Below the pieces are notes generated by a model, which worked only from the letters and a program-made list of their open reading frames with translations, had not been told where the DNA came from and ran no database searches. DNA of 7,934 nucleotides, from the NCBI GenBank assembly GCA_013153655.1, contig JAADEB010000156.1, positions 1 through 7,934 of the forward strand, in the 5' to 3' direction. Made by a program: the position numbers and the translations under genes. Numbering within the stretch: the first letter of the stretch is position 1; every line of letters begins with the position of its first letter. The stretch is from Chlorobiota bacterium (lineage in GTDB: Bacteria; Bacteroidota; Bacteroidia; Flavobacteriales; Flavobacteriaceae). Of the stretch, positions 1 to 7,135 are shown piece after piece.

Positions 1-19
1 TTCGGGGGCGGTTTTTTTT
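1..19 (+). terminator. 3' half of a Rho-independent terminator, cut by the window edge
   Basis: The window opens with TTCG, then GGGGCGG, then eight T residues. This is what the loop, the descending GC-rich arm and the U-tract of an intrinsic terminator look like, with a UUCG tetraloop. The matching ascending arm (expected CCGCCCC) would lie just left of base 1 and cannot be seen. It would end transcription of a plus-strand gene upstream and insulate the acetyl-CoA synthetase operon from it. The T-tract and GC arm are seen directly; the hairpin itself is inferred. Confidence 0.6.
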
Positions 20-44
20 GTTTTATGTGATTTTTAGTAACTTG
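17..44 (+). promoter_or_regulatory. Candidate Bacteroidota-type promoter of the synthetase-comEC operon
   Basis: TTTG at 17-20 and TAACTTG at 38-44, with 17 bases between, resemble the -33 TTTG and -7 TAnnTTTG elements of the Bacteroidota primary sigma factor. The -7 box is one T short of the consensus. Transcription would begin near base 50 and give a leader of about 14 bases before the ATG at 64. An AGGGA at 47-51 is too far from the ATG to be a good ribosome binding site. The match is imperfect and the -33 element overlaps the T-tract of the preceding terminator. Confidence 0.35.
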
Positions 45-63
45 TAGGGAAAAATCCGATATT

Positions 64-1971
64 ATGGTTCCTAAAATTTCCACCCTCAGCGGCTACCTTT
101 ACGAATATCAAAAAAGTGTGGCCAATCCGGCGGGCTTCTGGTCGTATATCGCCGAAACTTTTTACTGGCATAAGCCATGGACCAAAACCCTGGAATGGGA
201 TTTCCGTAAACCCGAAGTAAAATGGTTTCTCAACGGTAAATTGAACATCACGGAAAACATCTTTGAACGCCATCTTTTTCTACGTGCCAAGCAACCGGCC
301 ATTATTTGGGAACCCAATGATCCTTCGGAACCCCACAGGGTATTGACTTATGAAGAATTGTATGAAGAAGTAAACCGCTTTGCCAATGTGCTGAAAAGCC
401 TGGGTGTGAAAAAGGGCGACCGCGTGGCCATGTATTTGCCCATGGTTCCCGAATTGGTGATAGCCATGCTGGCCACAGCACGTATCGGAGCCATTCATTC
501 CATTGTGTTTGCCGGTTTTTCGGCCAAAGCCCTGGCCGAGCGCATCAACGACGCCCAAGCCAAAATCCTCATTACCGCCGACGGCGGCTACCGTGGTACC
601 AAGGTCATACCCCTCAAACAAACCGCCGATGAGGCTATCCTTTCCGCCCCCGTGGTGGAAAAAACCATTGTGGTTCGGCGTACGGGAAAAAACATTCATT
701 GGGATGAGAAACGCGATCTGTGGTGGCACGACTTGATGAAAGACGCCTCCCCCCGCTGCGAAGCGGAAATCATGGATGCCGAAGATCCCCTGTTTATCCT
801 CTACACCAGCGGTTCCACCGGCAAACCCAAAGGTGTCCTGCATACCACCGGCGGCTATATGGTTTACACGGCTTACACTTTCCGCAATGTGTTCCAATAT
901 CGCGACGGAGACGTCTATTTTTGTGCCGCCGACATCGGTTGGATTACCGGCCATTCCTACATTGTTTACGGACCGCTTCTGGAAGGCGCCACTTCGGTGA
1001 TGTTTGAAGGCATTCCCACATATCCCCAACCGGACCGCTATTGGCAAATTATCGAGAAATACGGGGTCAATGAATTTTATACCTCACCTACCGCCATTCG
1101 TTCCTTGCTGGCCAAAGGAGAAGAATGGGTGGATAAATACGAAATGCCCACCCTGCGCGTACTGGGTACCGTAGGCGAACCTATCAACGAAGAAGCCTGG
1201 CATTGGTATCACGACCATGTGGGCAAAGGACGATGCCCCATTGTGGATACCTGGTGGCAAACCGAAACAGGCGGTATTATGATCAGTCCGCTGGCCGGCA
1301 TTATTCCCACCAAACCGGCTTATGCCACCTTGCCCTTGCCGGGTATCCGTCCGGTCATTGTTGATAATGCCGGAAAAAAACTGTATGGTAAGAATGTGGA
1401 AGGTAACTTATGTATAGAATTTCCTTGGCCCGGTATGGCCCGTACGCTTTGGGGAGACCACGAGCGTTATAAGCAAGCCTATTTTTCCGCTTTTCCCGGC
1501 CTCTATTTCACCGGCGACGGCGTTAAGCGCGACGAAGACGGTTATTACCGTATATTGGGACGTATTGATGACGTGATCAATGTATCGGGACACCGCCTGG
1601 GAACGGCTGAAATCGAAAATGCGTTGAACGAACATCCTTTGGTAGCCGAATCGGCCGTGGTGGGTTATCCGCATGACATCAAAGGTCAAGGAATTTATGC
1701 CTTTGTGGTGGCTCCGGAAAAATTGGAAGGATTGGACGACGAATTGAGAGAATCCCTGCGCAAAGGAGTGGCCAAACTCATCAGTCCCATTGCCAAACCC
1801 GATAAAATCCAATTTGTATCCGGATTGCCCAAAACCCGTTCGGGAAAAATCATGCGTCGCATCCTTCGTAAGATTGTTCAAGGTTCCACCGATTTTGGCG
1901 ATACCTCCACACTGACCAATCCTGAAATTGTAGAAGAACTCATCGAGGGTTATAAAAAATTGTCTTCATAA
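64..1971 (+). CDS. acsA: Acetyl-CoA synthetase, AMP-forming (acetate--CoA ligase)
   Basis: This cytoplasmic enzyme turns acetate, ATP and CoA into acetyl-CoA, AMP and diphosphate through an acetyl-adenylate. The 635-residue length is usual for the family. After an N-terminal ACAS_N region (about 8-65), the adenylation core shows the P-loop YTSGSTGKPKG at 247-257, WITGHSY at 293-299 and WWQTETG at 397-403. The small C-terminal domain starts near the hinge motif GRIDDVINVSGHR (499-511) and carries PKTRSGKIMRR at 589-599. Lys595 there is the residue that protein acetyltransferases modify to switch off related enzymes. Trp398 aligns with the tryptophan that closes the acetate pocket (Trp414 in Salmonella Acs), and Ile294 with a pocket residue that is Val or Ile in known acetyl-CoA synthetases. 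Substrate preference for acetate is therefore well supported. Its TAA overlaps the ATG of the next gene, so the two are probably translationally coupled. ATG 64 gives the expected N terminus; no better start is visible. Confidence 0.96.
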   Translation: MVPKISTLSGYLYEYQKSVANPAGFWSYIAETFYWHKPWTKTLEWDFRKPEVKWFLNGKLNITENIFERHLFLRAKQPAIIWEPNDPSEPHRVLTYEELYEEVNRFANVLKSLGVKKGDRVAMYLPMVPELVIAMLATARIGAIHSIVFAGFSAKALAERINDAQAKILITADGGYRGTKVIPLKQTADEAILSAPVVEKTIVVRRTGKNIHWDEKRDLWWHDLMKDASPRCEAEIMDAEDPLFILYTSGSTGKPKGVLHTTGGYMVYTAYTFRNVFQYRDGDVYFCAADIGWITGHSYIVYGPLLEGATSVMFEGIPTYPQPDRYWQIIEKYGVNEFYTSPTAIRSLLAKGEEWVDKYEMPTLRVLGTVGEPINEEAWHWYHDHVGKGRCPIVDTWWQTETGGIMISPLAGIIPTKPAYATLPLPGIRPVIVDNAGKKLYGKNVEGNLCIEFPWPGMARTLWGDHERYKQAYFSAFPGLYFTGDGVKRDEDGYYRILGRIDDVINVSGHRLGTAEIENALNEHPLVAESAVVGYPHDIKGQGIYAFVVAPEKLEGLDDELRESLRKGVAKLISPIAKPDKIQFVSGLPKTRSGKIMRRILRKIVQGSTDFGDTSTLTNPEIVEELIEGYKKLSS

Positions 1972-3788
1972 TGAAAAAATATCAATGGACTCCTTCGGAC
2001 CAAGTGAAGCATGCTTCCAACATTTACCGTTCCTTGAAGGAATTGGGCTTGGAGCATTACGGTGATTTCTATGATTGGTCCATACATGAAAGGGAAAAAT
2101 TCTGGGAACATACCGTCCGGAACCTCGGAATCGTTTTCCGGAAACCCTACGAGCGAATCTTGGACCTGAGCGAAGGTATTGAAAAACCTTATTGGTTGCC
2201 CGGTGCGGAAATGAATATCGTAGAAAGTGTTTTCAAGGGTCCATCCGGTCAAACGGCCATTGTTTATGCTTCCGAGCAAAATCCAGAATTGCAACGGATG
2301 ACGTATGCCGCATTGGAAAAACTTACGGACGATATCCTGTACTCCATGCGGCAGTACGGTTTGCAACCCGGTGATTACGTGGGTATCGACATGCCCATGA
2401 ACGTGGAGGCCGTAGCCGTTTATTTGGCAGCCGTAAAAGGAGGATTTCCCGTCATCACCGTGGCCGACAGTTTTTCGCCGGATCAAATTGCCGTTCGTTT
2501 TCGTATCGCGCCGCCCCGGCTGGTGTTTACCCAAGACTTTTTGCATCGCGGCGGCAAGGAAATTCCTCTATATGCCAAAATCAAAGAAGCCGGTGCTCCC
2601 GCCACCGTGGTATTGGGAGAAGGCGACAGTTTACGGCCGGGGGATATGCGCTGGAATGATTTTCTCCTTGAAGCCCCTTCGCCCCGGGAAGCCCATATCA
2701 TGAAACCCATGGACACTATTACCGTGCTTTTTTCTTCGGGAACCACTTCCGAACCCAAAGCCATTCCCTGGAACCATACCACGGCCGTCAAATCCGCCGC
2801 CGACGGATATTATCATCATGACATTCATCCCGGCGACACGGTGGCATGGCCAACCAACCTGGGGTGGATGATGGGTCCGTGGCTCATTTTCGCCACCTTT
2901 ATCAACGGTGGCACCATGGCGCTGTTCAACGGCGCACCCACCGGAAATCCTTTCGGACGGTTCGTTCAAGATGCCGGCGTCAACATGCTGGGCGTGGTCC
3001 CGAGTATCGTACGTGCATGGCGCAAAATACCGGACTTCGATTGGGATTGGTCGGCCATAAAGGTATTCAGTTCCACGGGGGAAACTTCCCACCCGGACGA
3101 CATGGAATGGCTCATGCGTTTTGCCCGTAACAAACCCGTTATCGAATATTGCGGCGGCACAGAGATAGGCGGAGGTTATGTAACGTCCACTGTGGTACAA
3201 CCCAATTATCCTTCCACCTTTTCCACACAAGCCTTGGGTAGTCAATTTGTTATCCTGGATGAAAACGGACGGGAAACGGATGCCGGCGAAGTGTTTCTCG
3301 TTCCCCCCATTATGGGTCTGTCGGTGGATTTGCTCAACAAAGACCATCATGCCGTTTACTACGAAGGAACGCCGGAATGGAACGGAAAAAAACTGCGCCG
3401 CCACGGTGATTATCTGGTACGGATGGACAACGGTTATTACCGCGTCATGGGTCGCACGGACGATAGCATGAATTTGGGAGGTATCAAGGTAGGTGCCGGT
3501 CAAATAGAAGAAGTCATCAATCGTGACCCCAACGTAGTGGAATCGGCCGCCATTGCCGTAGCGCCGCCGGAAGGAGGTCCCGCCGGATTGGTGATTTTTG
3601 CGGTATATAAAGGCGAAATGGATCCGGAAAGTCTCAAACGCCAAATGCAACAATCCATTCGCAAGCACCTGAATCCGTTGTTTAAAATACAAGACCTGGT
3701 GTTGACGGACAAATTACCGCGTACGGCCTCCGGAAAAATCATGCGCCGCATTTTGCGCAAGCAATATCAAGACATCGCCAATCACTAA
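1971..3788 (+). CDS. AMP-forming acyl-CoA synthetase, AAE17/AAE18-like; substrate unknown
   Basis: This is a 605-residue member of the ANL adenylating superfamily, predicted to activate a carboxylic acid to its acyl-CoA in the cytoplasm. An ACAS_N-like N terminus (about 30-90) leads into the core with P-loop SSGTTSEPKA at 255-264, EYCGGTEIGGGY at 392-403, hinge GRTDDSMNLGG at 494-504, and LPRTASGKIMRR at 582-593 with catalytic Lys589. Two things set it apart from Acs. Gly395 stands where Acs has its pocket tryptophan, so the acyl pocket should be larger. The P-loop has Ser260 in place of the usual Gly, and Ala264 after the lysine. From memory, the LLNKDHHAVYYEGTPEWNGK region (about 455-474), LRRHGD and MNLGGIKV closely match Arabidopsis AAE17/AAE18 rather than propionyl- or acetoacetyl-CoA synthetases. 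The gene starts inside the stop codon of acsA (TAATG), with no Shine-Dalgarno sequence, so it is likely translated by coupling. Family assignment is firm; the substrate is open. Confidence 0.88.
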   Translation: MKKYQWTPSDQVKHASNIYRSLKELGLEHYGDFYDWSIHEREKFWEHTVRNLGIVFRKPYERILDLSEGIEKPYWLPGAEMNIVESVFKGPSGQTAIVYASEQNPELQRMTYAALEKLTDDILYSMRQYGLQPGDYVGIDMPMNVEAVAVYLAAVKGGFPVITVADSFSPDQIAVRFRIAPPRLVFTQDFLHRGGKEIPLYAKIKEAGAPATVVLGEGDSLRPGDMRWNDFLLEAPSPREAHIMKPMDTITVLFSSGTTSEPKAIPWNHTTAVKSAADGYYHHDIHPGDTVAWPTNLGWMMGPWLIFATFINGGTMALFNGAPTGNPFGRFVQDAGVNMLGVVPSIVRAWRKIPDFDWDWSAIKVFSSTGETSHPDDMEWLMRFARNKPVIEYCGGTEIGGGYVTSTVVQPNYPSTFSTQALGSQFVILDENGRETDAGEVFLVPPIMGLSVDLLNKDHHAVYYEGTPEWNGKKLRRHGDYLVRMDNGYYRVMGRTDDSMNLGGIKVGAGQIEEVINRDPNVVESAAIAVAPPEGGPAGLVIFAVYKGEMDPESLKRQMQQSIRKHLNPLFKIQDLVLTDKLPRTASGKIMRRILRKQYQDIANH

Positions 3789-3797
3789 CCCGTAAGC

Positions 3798-5798
3798 ATG
3801 CAACGGGATACGGGATTCCAAACACCCTTCCCGCCCTTGACCTATTTCCTGACGGCATGGGTGGCAGGCCTCATGTCTCCCGTTTGGTGGCCGCCGGAAT
3901 GGCTACTGCCGGCAGGTTGGCTGCTTCTGGTATTGTTTTTCCTCTCCCACCGCTTGGGCCGCCGTTATTCAAAAATTTATTTGTTATTCATCCTTACGGG
4001 CATACTTGCCGCCTGGACATGGGGGAATTTCTACCGGCAATTGCGGCAACCCGTTACGCTTTCCGTTTCCACCGGCGAACCGCCACATATTCTTTATTTT
4101 CGTGTTCATGAAGCCCTCAAATCCGGTTCCACCTCAAAACGCTATTATGTGCGCATTCTCCGGAAAGATTCGATGCCGGTTCGCGAAAAAGCCTTGCTGT
4201 ATGCACCCGACAGCCTGATTCCCGGACGTACTTACTTGGCCGTAACCGGAGGAGGAGAAACGGTTCCCCTTCCCCGCCCCTATCACCCTTATGCTTTCGA
4301 CTTCGGCCGCTACCTGCGCCTCAAAGGCATATCCTACCGCATTTTTATCAAAGATACGGGACGCATCCATATCCAAAAAAGTATCTCCTTCATCACCTAT
4401 TACCCCTATATTTGGCGGGAACGGATCAAAGGGATTTTCCAAAAACATCTTTCTCCGGAAAATTACCGCGTAGCCACCGCCCTGCTCCTTGGCGACCGCC
4501 GCGAACTTACCGAAGACTTGCGTGAAGCATTTATAGATGCCGGTGTGGTTCACATACTGGCCATTTCGGGTATGCATATCGGTATTTTGTTGTTCTTTTT
4601 GCGCGGTCTTTTTTCGCCCTTGCGCATTCGCCGCAAATGGCTGTATCATACGCTTATTTTGGGTATTCTTTGGTTCTATGCCGCACTGACCGGCTTTTCG
4701 CCTTCGGTGCTTCGCGCCGTTATCATGTTCGGCTTTTTCCAACTGGCCTGGGAAGGCGAACGCGAAGTATCGAGCCTTTATATTCTTCTTTTGGCCGCCG
4801 TCGTTATCCTCCTGATCGATCCGTTGATGATCCGGAATGTGGGATTTCAATTGAGTTTTGCCGCCGTGGCTTCCATTATTTTGTTCTATCCTTTATTCAA
4901 ACGCCTGTATTATCCTTCGTCGCGATGGGGACGCTATGTAACGGACCTGACCTATGTGTCGCTGGCGGCACAAGTGGGGGTGGTACCGTTGGTATTGTAT
5001 TATTTCCACCGGTTTTCATTCGGATTTTTATTAAGCAATTTGGTGGTAATACCTTTGCTTACGGTGGTTCTAGGCTTGGGATTTACGGCCATTGCACTGA
5101 TTTTGCTGCATATACCCGCCGGTTGGCTTTTGGACATTCTCGATCCGGTGCTAGGTTGGATGCTCCTGTTGATTCAAAAGGTATCGGAATGGCAATTCGG
5201 TGTATTCAAAGAAGTTTGGTTCAACGGCTATTTTGCCTGGTCCTGGCTGCTGGTATCCGTTTTCCTCTACCGAGTTTGGAAGGACGGCTTTAAAAAAACA
5301 TCGCCAGCGGCTTGGGTGGCTTTGGCCGCCGCCCTCCTGCTCATACATTACGGATATCTGCAACGAACCTACCGGCAATCATTGGTGCTTACCCAATACC
5401 GCGGCCATCCGGTTTTGCTCCTCCACCGGGGAACCCGCCTCACCGTCTATGCCGACACGGCCGTTTCTCCGGGATTGGCGACACAATACCGGCAGAAGGC
5501 AGGTGTCCTCCATATCCGGTACCGGAAATTCCCCCGTTTTTTCCGCTACGACAGCCTTCGCTTTCGCCTGTTTTCCGAAAATGCGGTCATTCCCGGCGAC
5601 ACCTTCCGTAGCGATATTCTCCTGCTCAACCGTTCGCCCAAAATCCATTTGGACATCCTCCTCAACCGCAGCCGTCCCACCACCGTGGTTTCGACCGGCT
5701 ATAACAGCCGGTTTCTGCAAAAACATTGGCAAAATACCCTCCGCCGCCGGAGAATACCCTATCGCCGTTTAAAAGAAGAAGGTTATTTGGAATGGTAA
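3798..5798 (+). CDS. comEC: ComEC/Rec2 family DNA-uptake channel protein, with degenerate C-terminal domain
   Basis: ComEC forms the inner-membrane channel that passes single-stranded DNA into the cell during natural transformation. This 666-residue protein has about three N-terminal hydrophobic segments (15-78), a soluble DUF4131-like region (about 80-200), and the polytopic Competence domain (about 215-490). Signatures are ALLLGDRR (228-235), GVVHILAISGMHIG (249-262), TGFSPSVLRA (298-307) and GFQLSFAAV (349-357). A further membrane segment lies near 503-520. The last 130 residues follow the strand pattern of the metallo-beta-lactamase-like domain of longer ComEC proteins, but the metal-binding HxHxDH is absent and NRSPK (611-615) stands where HHGS would be. 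No nuclease activity is therefore expected from it. It begins 9 bases after the second synthetase gene, on the same strand and presumably the same transcript; no metabolic link is evident. The start is the only reasonable ATG near the preceding stop and has no Shine-Dalgarno sequence. Confidence 0.92.
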   Translation: MQRDTGFQTPFPPLTYFLTAWVAGLMSPVWWPPEWLLPAGWLLLVLFFLSHRLGRRYSKIYLLFILTGILAAWTWGNFYRQLRQPVTLSVSTGEPPHILYFRVHEALKSGSTSKRYYVRILRKDSMPVREKALLYAPDSLIPGRTYLAVTGGGETVPLPRPYHPYAFDFGRYLRLKGISYRIFIKDTGRIHIQKSISFITYYPYIWRERIKGIFQKHLSPENYRVATALLLGDRRELTEDLREAFIDAGVVHILAISGMHIGILLFFLRGLFSPLRIRRKWLYHTLILGILWFYAALTGFSPSVLRAVIMFGFFQLAWEGEREVSSLYILLLAAVVILLIDPLMIRNVGFQLSFAAVASIILFYPLFKRLYYPSSRWGRYVTDLTYVSLAAQVGVVPLVLYYFHRFSFGFLLSNLVVIPLLTVVLGLGFTAIALILLHIPAGWLLDILDPVLGWMLLLIQKVSEWQFGVFKEVWFNGYFAWSWLLVSVFLYRVWKDGFKKTSPAAWVALAAALLLIHYGYLQRTYRQSLVLTQYRGHPVLLLHRGTRLTVYADTAVSPGLATQYRQKAGVLHIRYRKFPRFFRYDSLRFRLFSENAVIPGDTFRSDILLLNRSPKIHLDILLNRSRPTTVVSTGYNSRFLQKHWQNTLRRRRIPYRRLKEEGYLEW

Positions 5799-5825
5799 AA
5801 CATATTTTTATGAACAACAATTTTT

Positions 5826-6485
5826 CTATCGGGTAACCTTCATCAAAATATAAGATTGCAAGAACATCATTCCGCTTATAAACAAAATAAATAATGCCAT
5901 TTTTTTAATATCCTTTAATTCCCGACCTTCTTTCAAAATCAAATCTCTAAACCCGGGAGAAATCAAACTCAACAAACTGAAAAGGAAAAGAAACCCGGAG
6001 GCCTCCATGATGCCACGGACGGGAAAAACATCGGGCGCATCATGAAGAAAAAGTTTCAGTATATCGGGCAACAAAAGTATGTTCCAAATCACAATAAGAC
6101 TTATTACCACGAACTTTTTCAGCGGAAAGCCCCCCTGTTGTTGTTTTCTTCGAATCTCGATTTTTTCCATATGTTCCGGTGCGTCGTCCCAACGAAAACC
6201 CGCCGCCTTGATTTGCTCGATAACTTCTTCCGGCCTCTTGAACGACCAAAAAATAATTTTCGGGTTATAATCCGCTACACGGTGGTTTATCTTAATCCCC
6301 TCTCCCAAAAAGGGAACAACCCGGTAAGGTTCGATGGAGACAATATCGGAAGGCAGAAACACATAATTGCCGAGTAACGACACATCCAATTCCAATTTTT
6401 CCTTATCCGCACTCAAAGTGGCAAAGGGAAAGGAGGCATTCATCCGCCCGATACGCGCTCCACCCGTAAGTTGCAATTTATCCAT
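5826..6485 (-). CDS. Uncharacterised membrane protein, PH-like N-terminal half plus three helices
   Basis: I recognise no named family. The 219-residue product has a soluble N-terminal half (about 1-110) of alternating short strands ending in an amphipathic helix (FKRPEEVIEQIKAAGF, 82-97). This pattern suggests a PH-like small beta barrel, but that is a guess from the strand/helix order. Three hydrophobic segments follow, near 124-146, 158-178 and 195-215, with basic residues before the first (RRKQQQ, KK) that favour a cytoplasmic N terminus. There is no signal peptide and no evident catalytic motif. The ATG at 6485 is preceded at a suitable distance by TAATTTTG, and the next gene is divergent, so this is probably a single-gene transcript. 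It converges on comEC with 27 bases between the stops. The coding frame is convincing; the function is unknown. Confidence 0.8.
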   Translation of the reverse strand: MDKLQLTGGARIGRMNASFPFATLSADKEKLELDVSLLGNYVFLPSDIVSIEPYRVVPFLGEGIKINHRVADYNPKIIFWSFKRPEEVIEQIKAAGFRWDDAPEHMEKIEIRRKQQQGGFPLKKFVVISLIVIWNILLLPDILKLFLHDAPDVFPVRGIMEASGFLFLFSLLSLISPGFRDLILKEGRELKDIKKMALFILFISGMMFLQSYILMKVTR

Positions 6486-6504
6486 ATTGAGAAGCTATAA
6501 TAAA

Positions 6505-6512
6505 CAAAATTA
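6505..6512 (-). promoter_or_regulatory. Candidate -7 box for the minus-strand membrane-protein gene
   Basis: Read on the minus strand this is TAATTTTG, an exact match to the Bacteroidota -7 consensus TAnnTTTG. It ends 19 bases before the ATG, which would give a leader of about 14 bases. No clear TTTG lies at the -33 distance, as is common for these promoters. It sits in the same 62-base divergent region as the box that serves the nuclease gene, so the two upstream regions overlap. Confidence 0.45.
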
Positions 6513-6530
6513 CGATTTCTCGAAAAAAAC

Positions 6531-6538
6531 TACCTTTG
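6531..6538 (+). promoter_or_regulatory. Candidate -7 box of the nuclease gene, almost on top of its start codon
   Basis: TACCTTTG matches TAnnTTTG exactly. Its last base is only 10 positions from the ATG at 6548, so transcription would begin within a few bases of the start codon and the mRNA would be nearly leaderless. No TTTG is seen at the -33 distance. The position also argues against the in-frame TTG at 6536 as the start, because that codon lies inside the box. Confidence 0.45.
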
Positions 6539-6547
6539 AACCTGTAT

Positions 6548-7087
6548 ATGAAACGCCGAACCGCACATATAAAACCCATCGTTTACAAGATTTTGTTCTT
6601 GGCCGCCGTACTGTTTCTCATCTACGACCGGTGGGTAAAACCCTATCTCTCCGACACGCCGCCGCTTCATAGCCCCGTAACCGGCAAAGTGGTCCAAATA
6701 GCCGACGGCGACACCTTTTCCATCCTCATCGACGGCAAGCGCATGGAACGCGTACGCCTCCAAGGCATCGATGCGCCCGAACATTACCAAGCCTTCGGAA
6801 ACCGCAGCCGCCAAGCTCTCGGACGCTTGATCTACGGTAAACAAGTAAAGGTCTATTTCAAAAAACGCGATCAATATGAACGCCTCTTGGGAACCGTTTT
6901 TCTGGACGACACCCTCAACGTCAACCTGGAAATGGTACGCCGTGGCATGGCTTGGCATTTTAAACGCTTTTCATCCGATCGTCGATTGGCACGTGCCGAA
7001 GAAGAAGCTCGCCGCCAACACCTTGGATTATGGCGCGATCCTCATCCCCTTCCGCCTTGGGAATGGCGGGATAAGCGGCGAGAATAA
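6548..7087 (+). CDS. Membrane-anchored thermonuclease (staphylococcal nuclease-like, SNase/TNase family)
   Basis: The family hydrolyses phosphodiester bonds in DNA and RNA, usually with calcium. The 179-residue product has a positively charged N terminus (KRR), one hydrophobic segment at about 10-27 that looks like an uncleaved anchor, and an SNase domain from about 43 to 163. The active-site set is complete relative to S. aureus nuclease: Asp55 in ADGDTF (Asp21), Arg70 (Arg35), Asp75 (Asp40) and Glu78 (Glu43) in RVRLQGIDAPE, and Arg112 in YERLLG (Arg87). The family's closing LGLW motif is at 159-162, followed by a short charged tail. The basic N terminus predicts that the nuclease domain faces the periplasm. 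I chose ATG 6548 over the in-frame TTG at 6536, which lies within the likely promoter box. It is transcribed divergently from the membrane-protein gene and converges on the DUF4292 gene. Its role could be nutrient scavenging, degradation of foreign DNA, or trimming of DNA; the sequence does not decide. Confidence 0.9.
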   Translation: MKRRTAHIKPIVYKILFLAAVLFLIYDRWVKPYLSDTPPLHSPVTGKVVQIADGDTFSILIDGKRMERVRLQGIDAPEHYQAFGNRSRQALGRLIYGKQVKVYFKKRDQYERLLGTVFLDDTLNVNLEMVRRGMAWHFKRFSSDRRLARAEEEARRQHLGLWRDPHPLPPWEWRDKRRE

Positions 7088-7135
7088 CAGCGAGTTTCTA
7101 ACATTGCCGGTTCGAAACGTATATATTTCTTTTTC

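Noticed and set aside
280..1047. A 255-codon open frame on the minus strand, antisense to acsA
   Set aside because: It falls entirely within acsA, has a Gly/His-rich composition typical of antisense frames, and has no promoter or start signal.
2631..3692. A 353-codon open frame on the minus strand, antisense to the second synthetase
   Set aside because: It lies wholly inside a well-supported gene, its product is rich in His, Gly and Arg with no recognisable motif, and it looks like a by-product of codon bias on the opposite strand.
4134..4850. A 238-codon open frame on the minus strand, antisense to comEC
   Set aside because: The overlapping plus-strand frame carries conserved ComEC motifs throughout; the antisense product is low in hydrophobic structure and matches nothing.
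4637..5293. A 218-codon plus-strand frame within comEC, which could suggest a frameshift
   Set aside because: The main comEC frame is continuous with its conserved motifs on both sides of this stretch, so there is no frameshift to explain.
6536..6547. A TTG start that would add four residues to the nuclease
   Set aside because: The TTG lies inside the TACCTTTG promoter box, and the ATG at 6548 already gives a normal N terminus.
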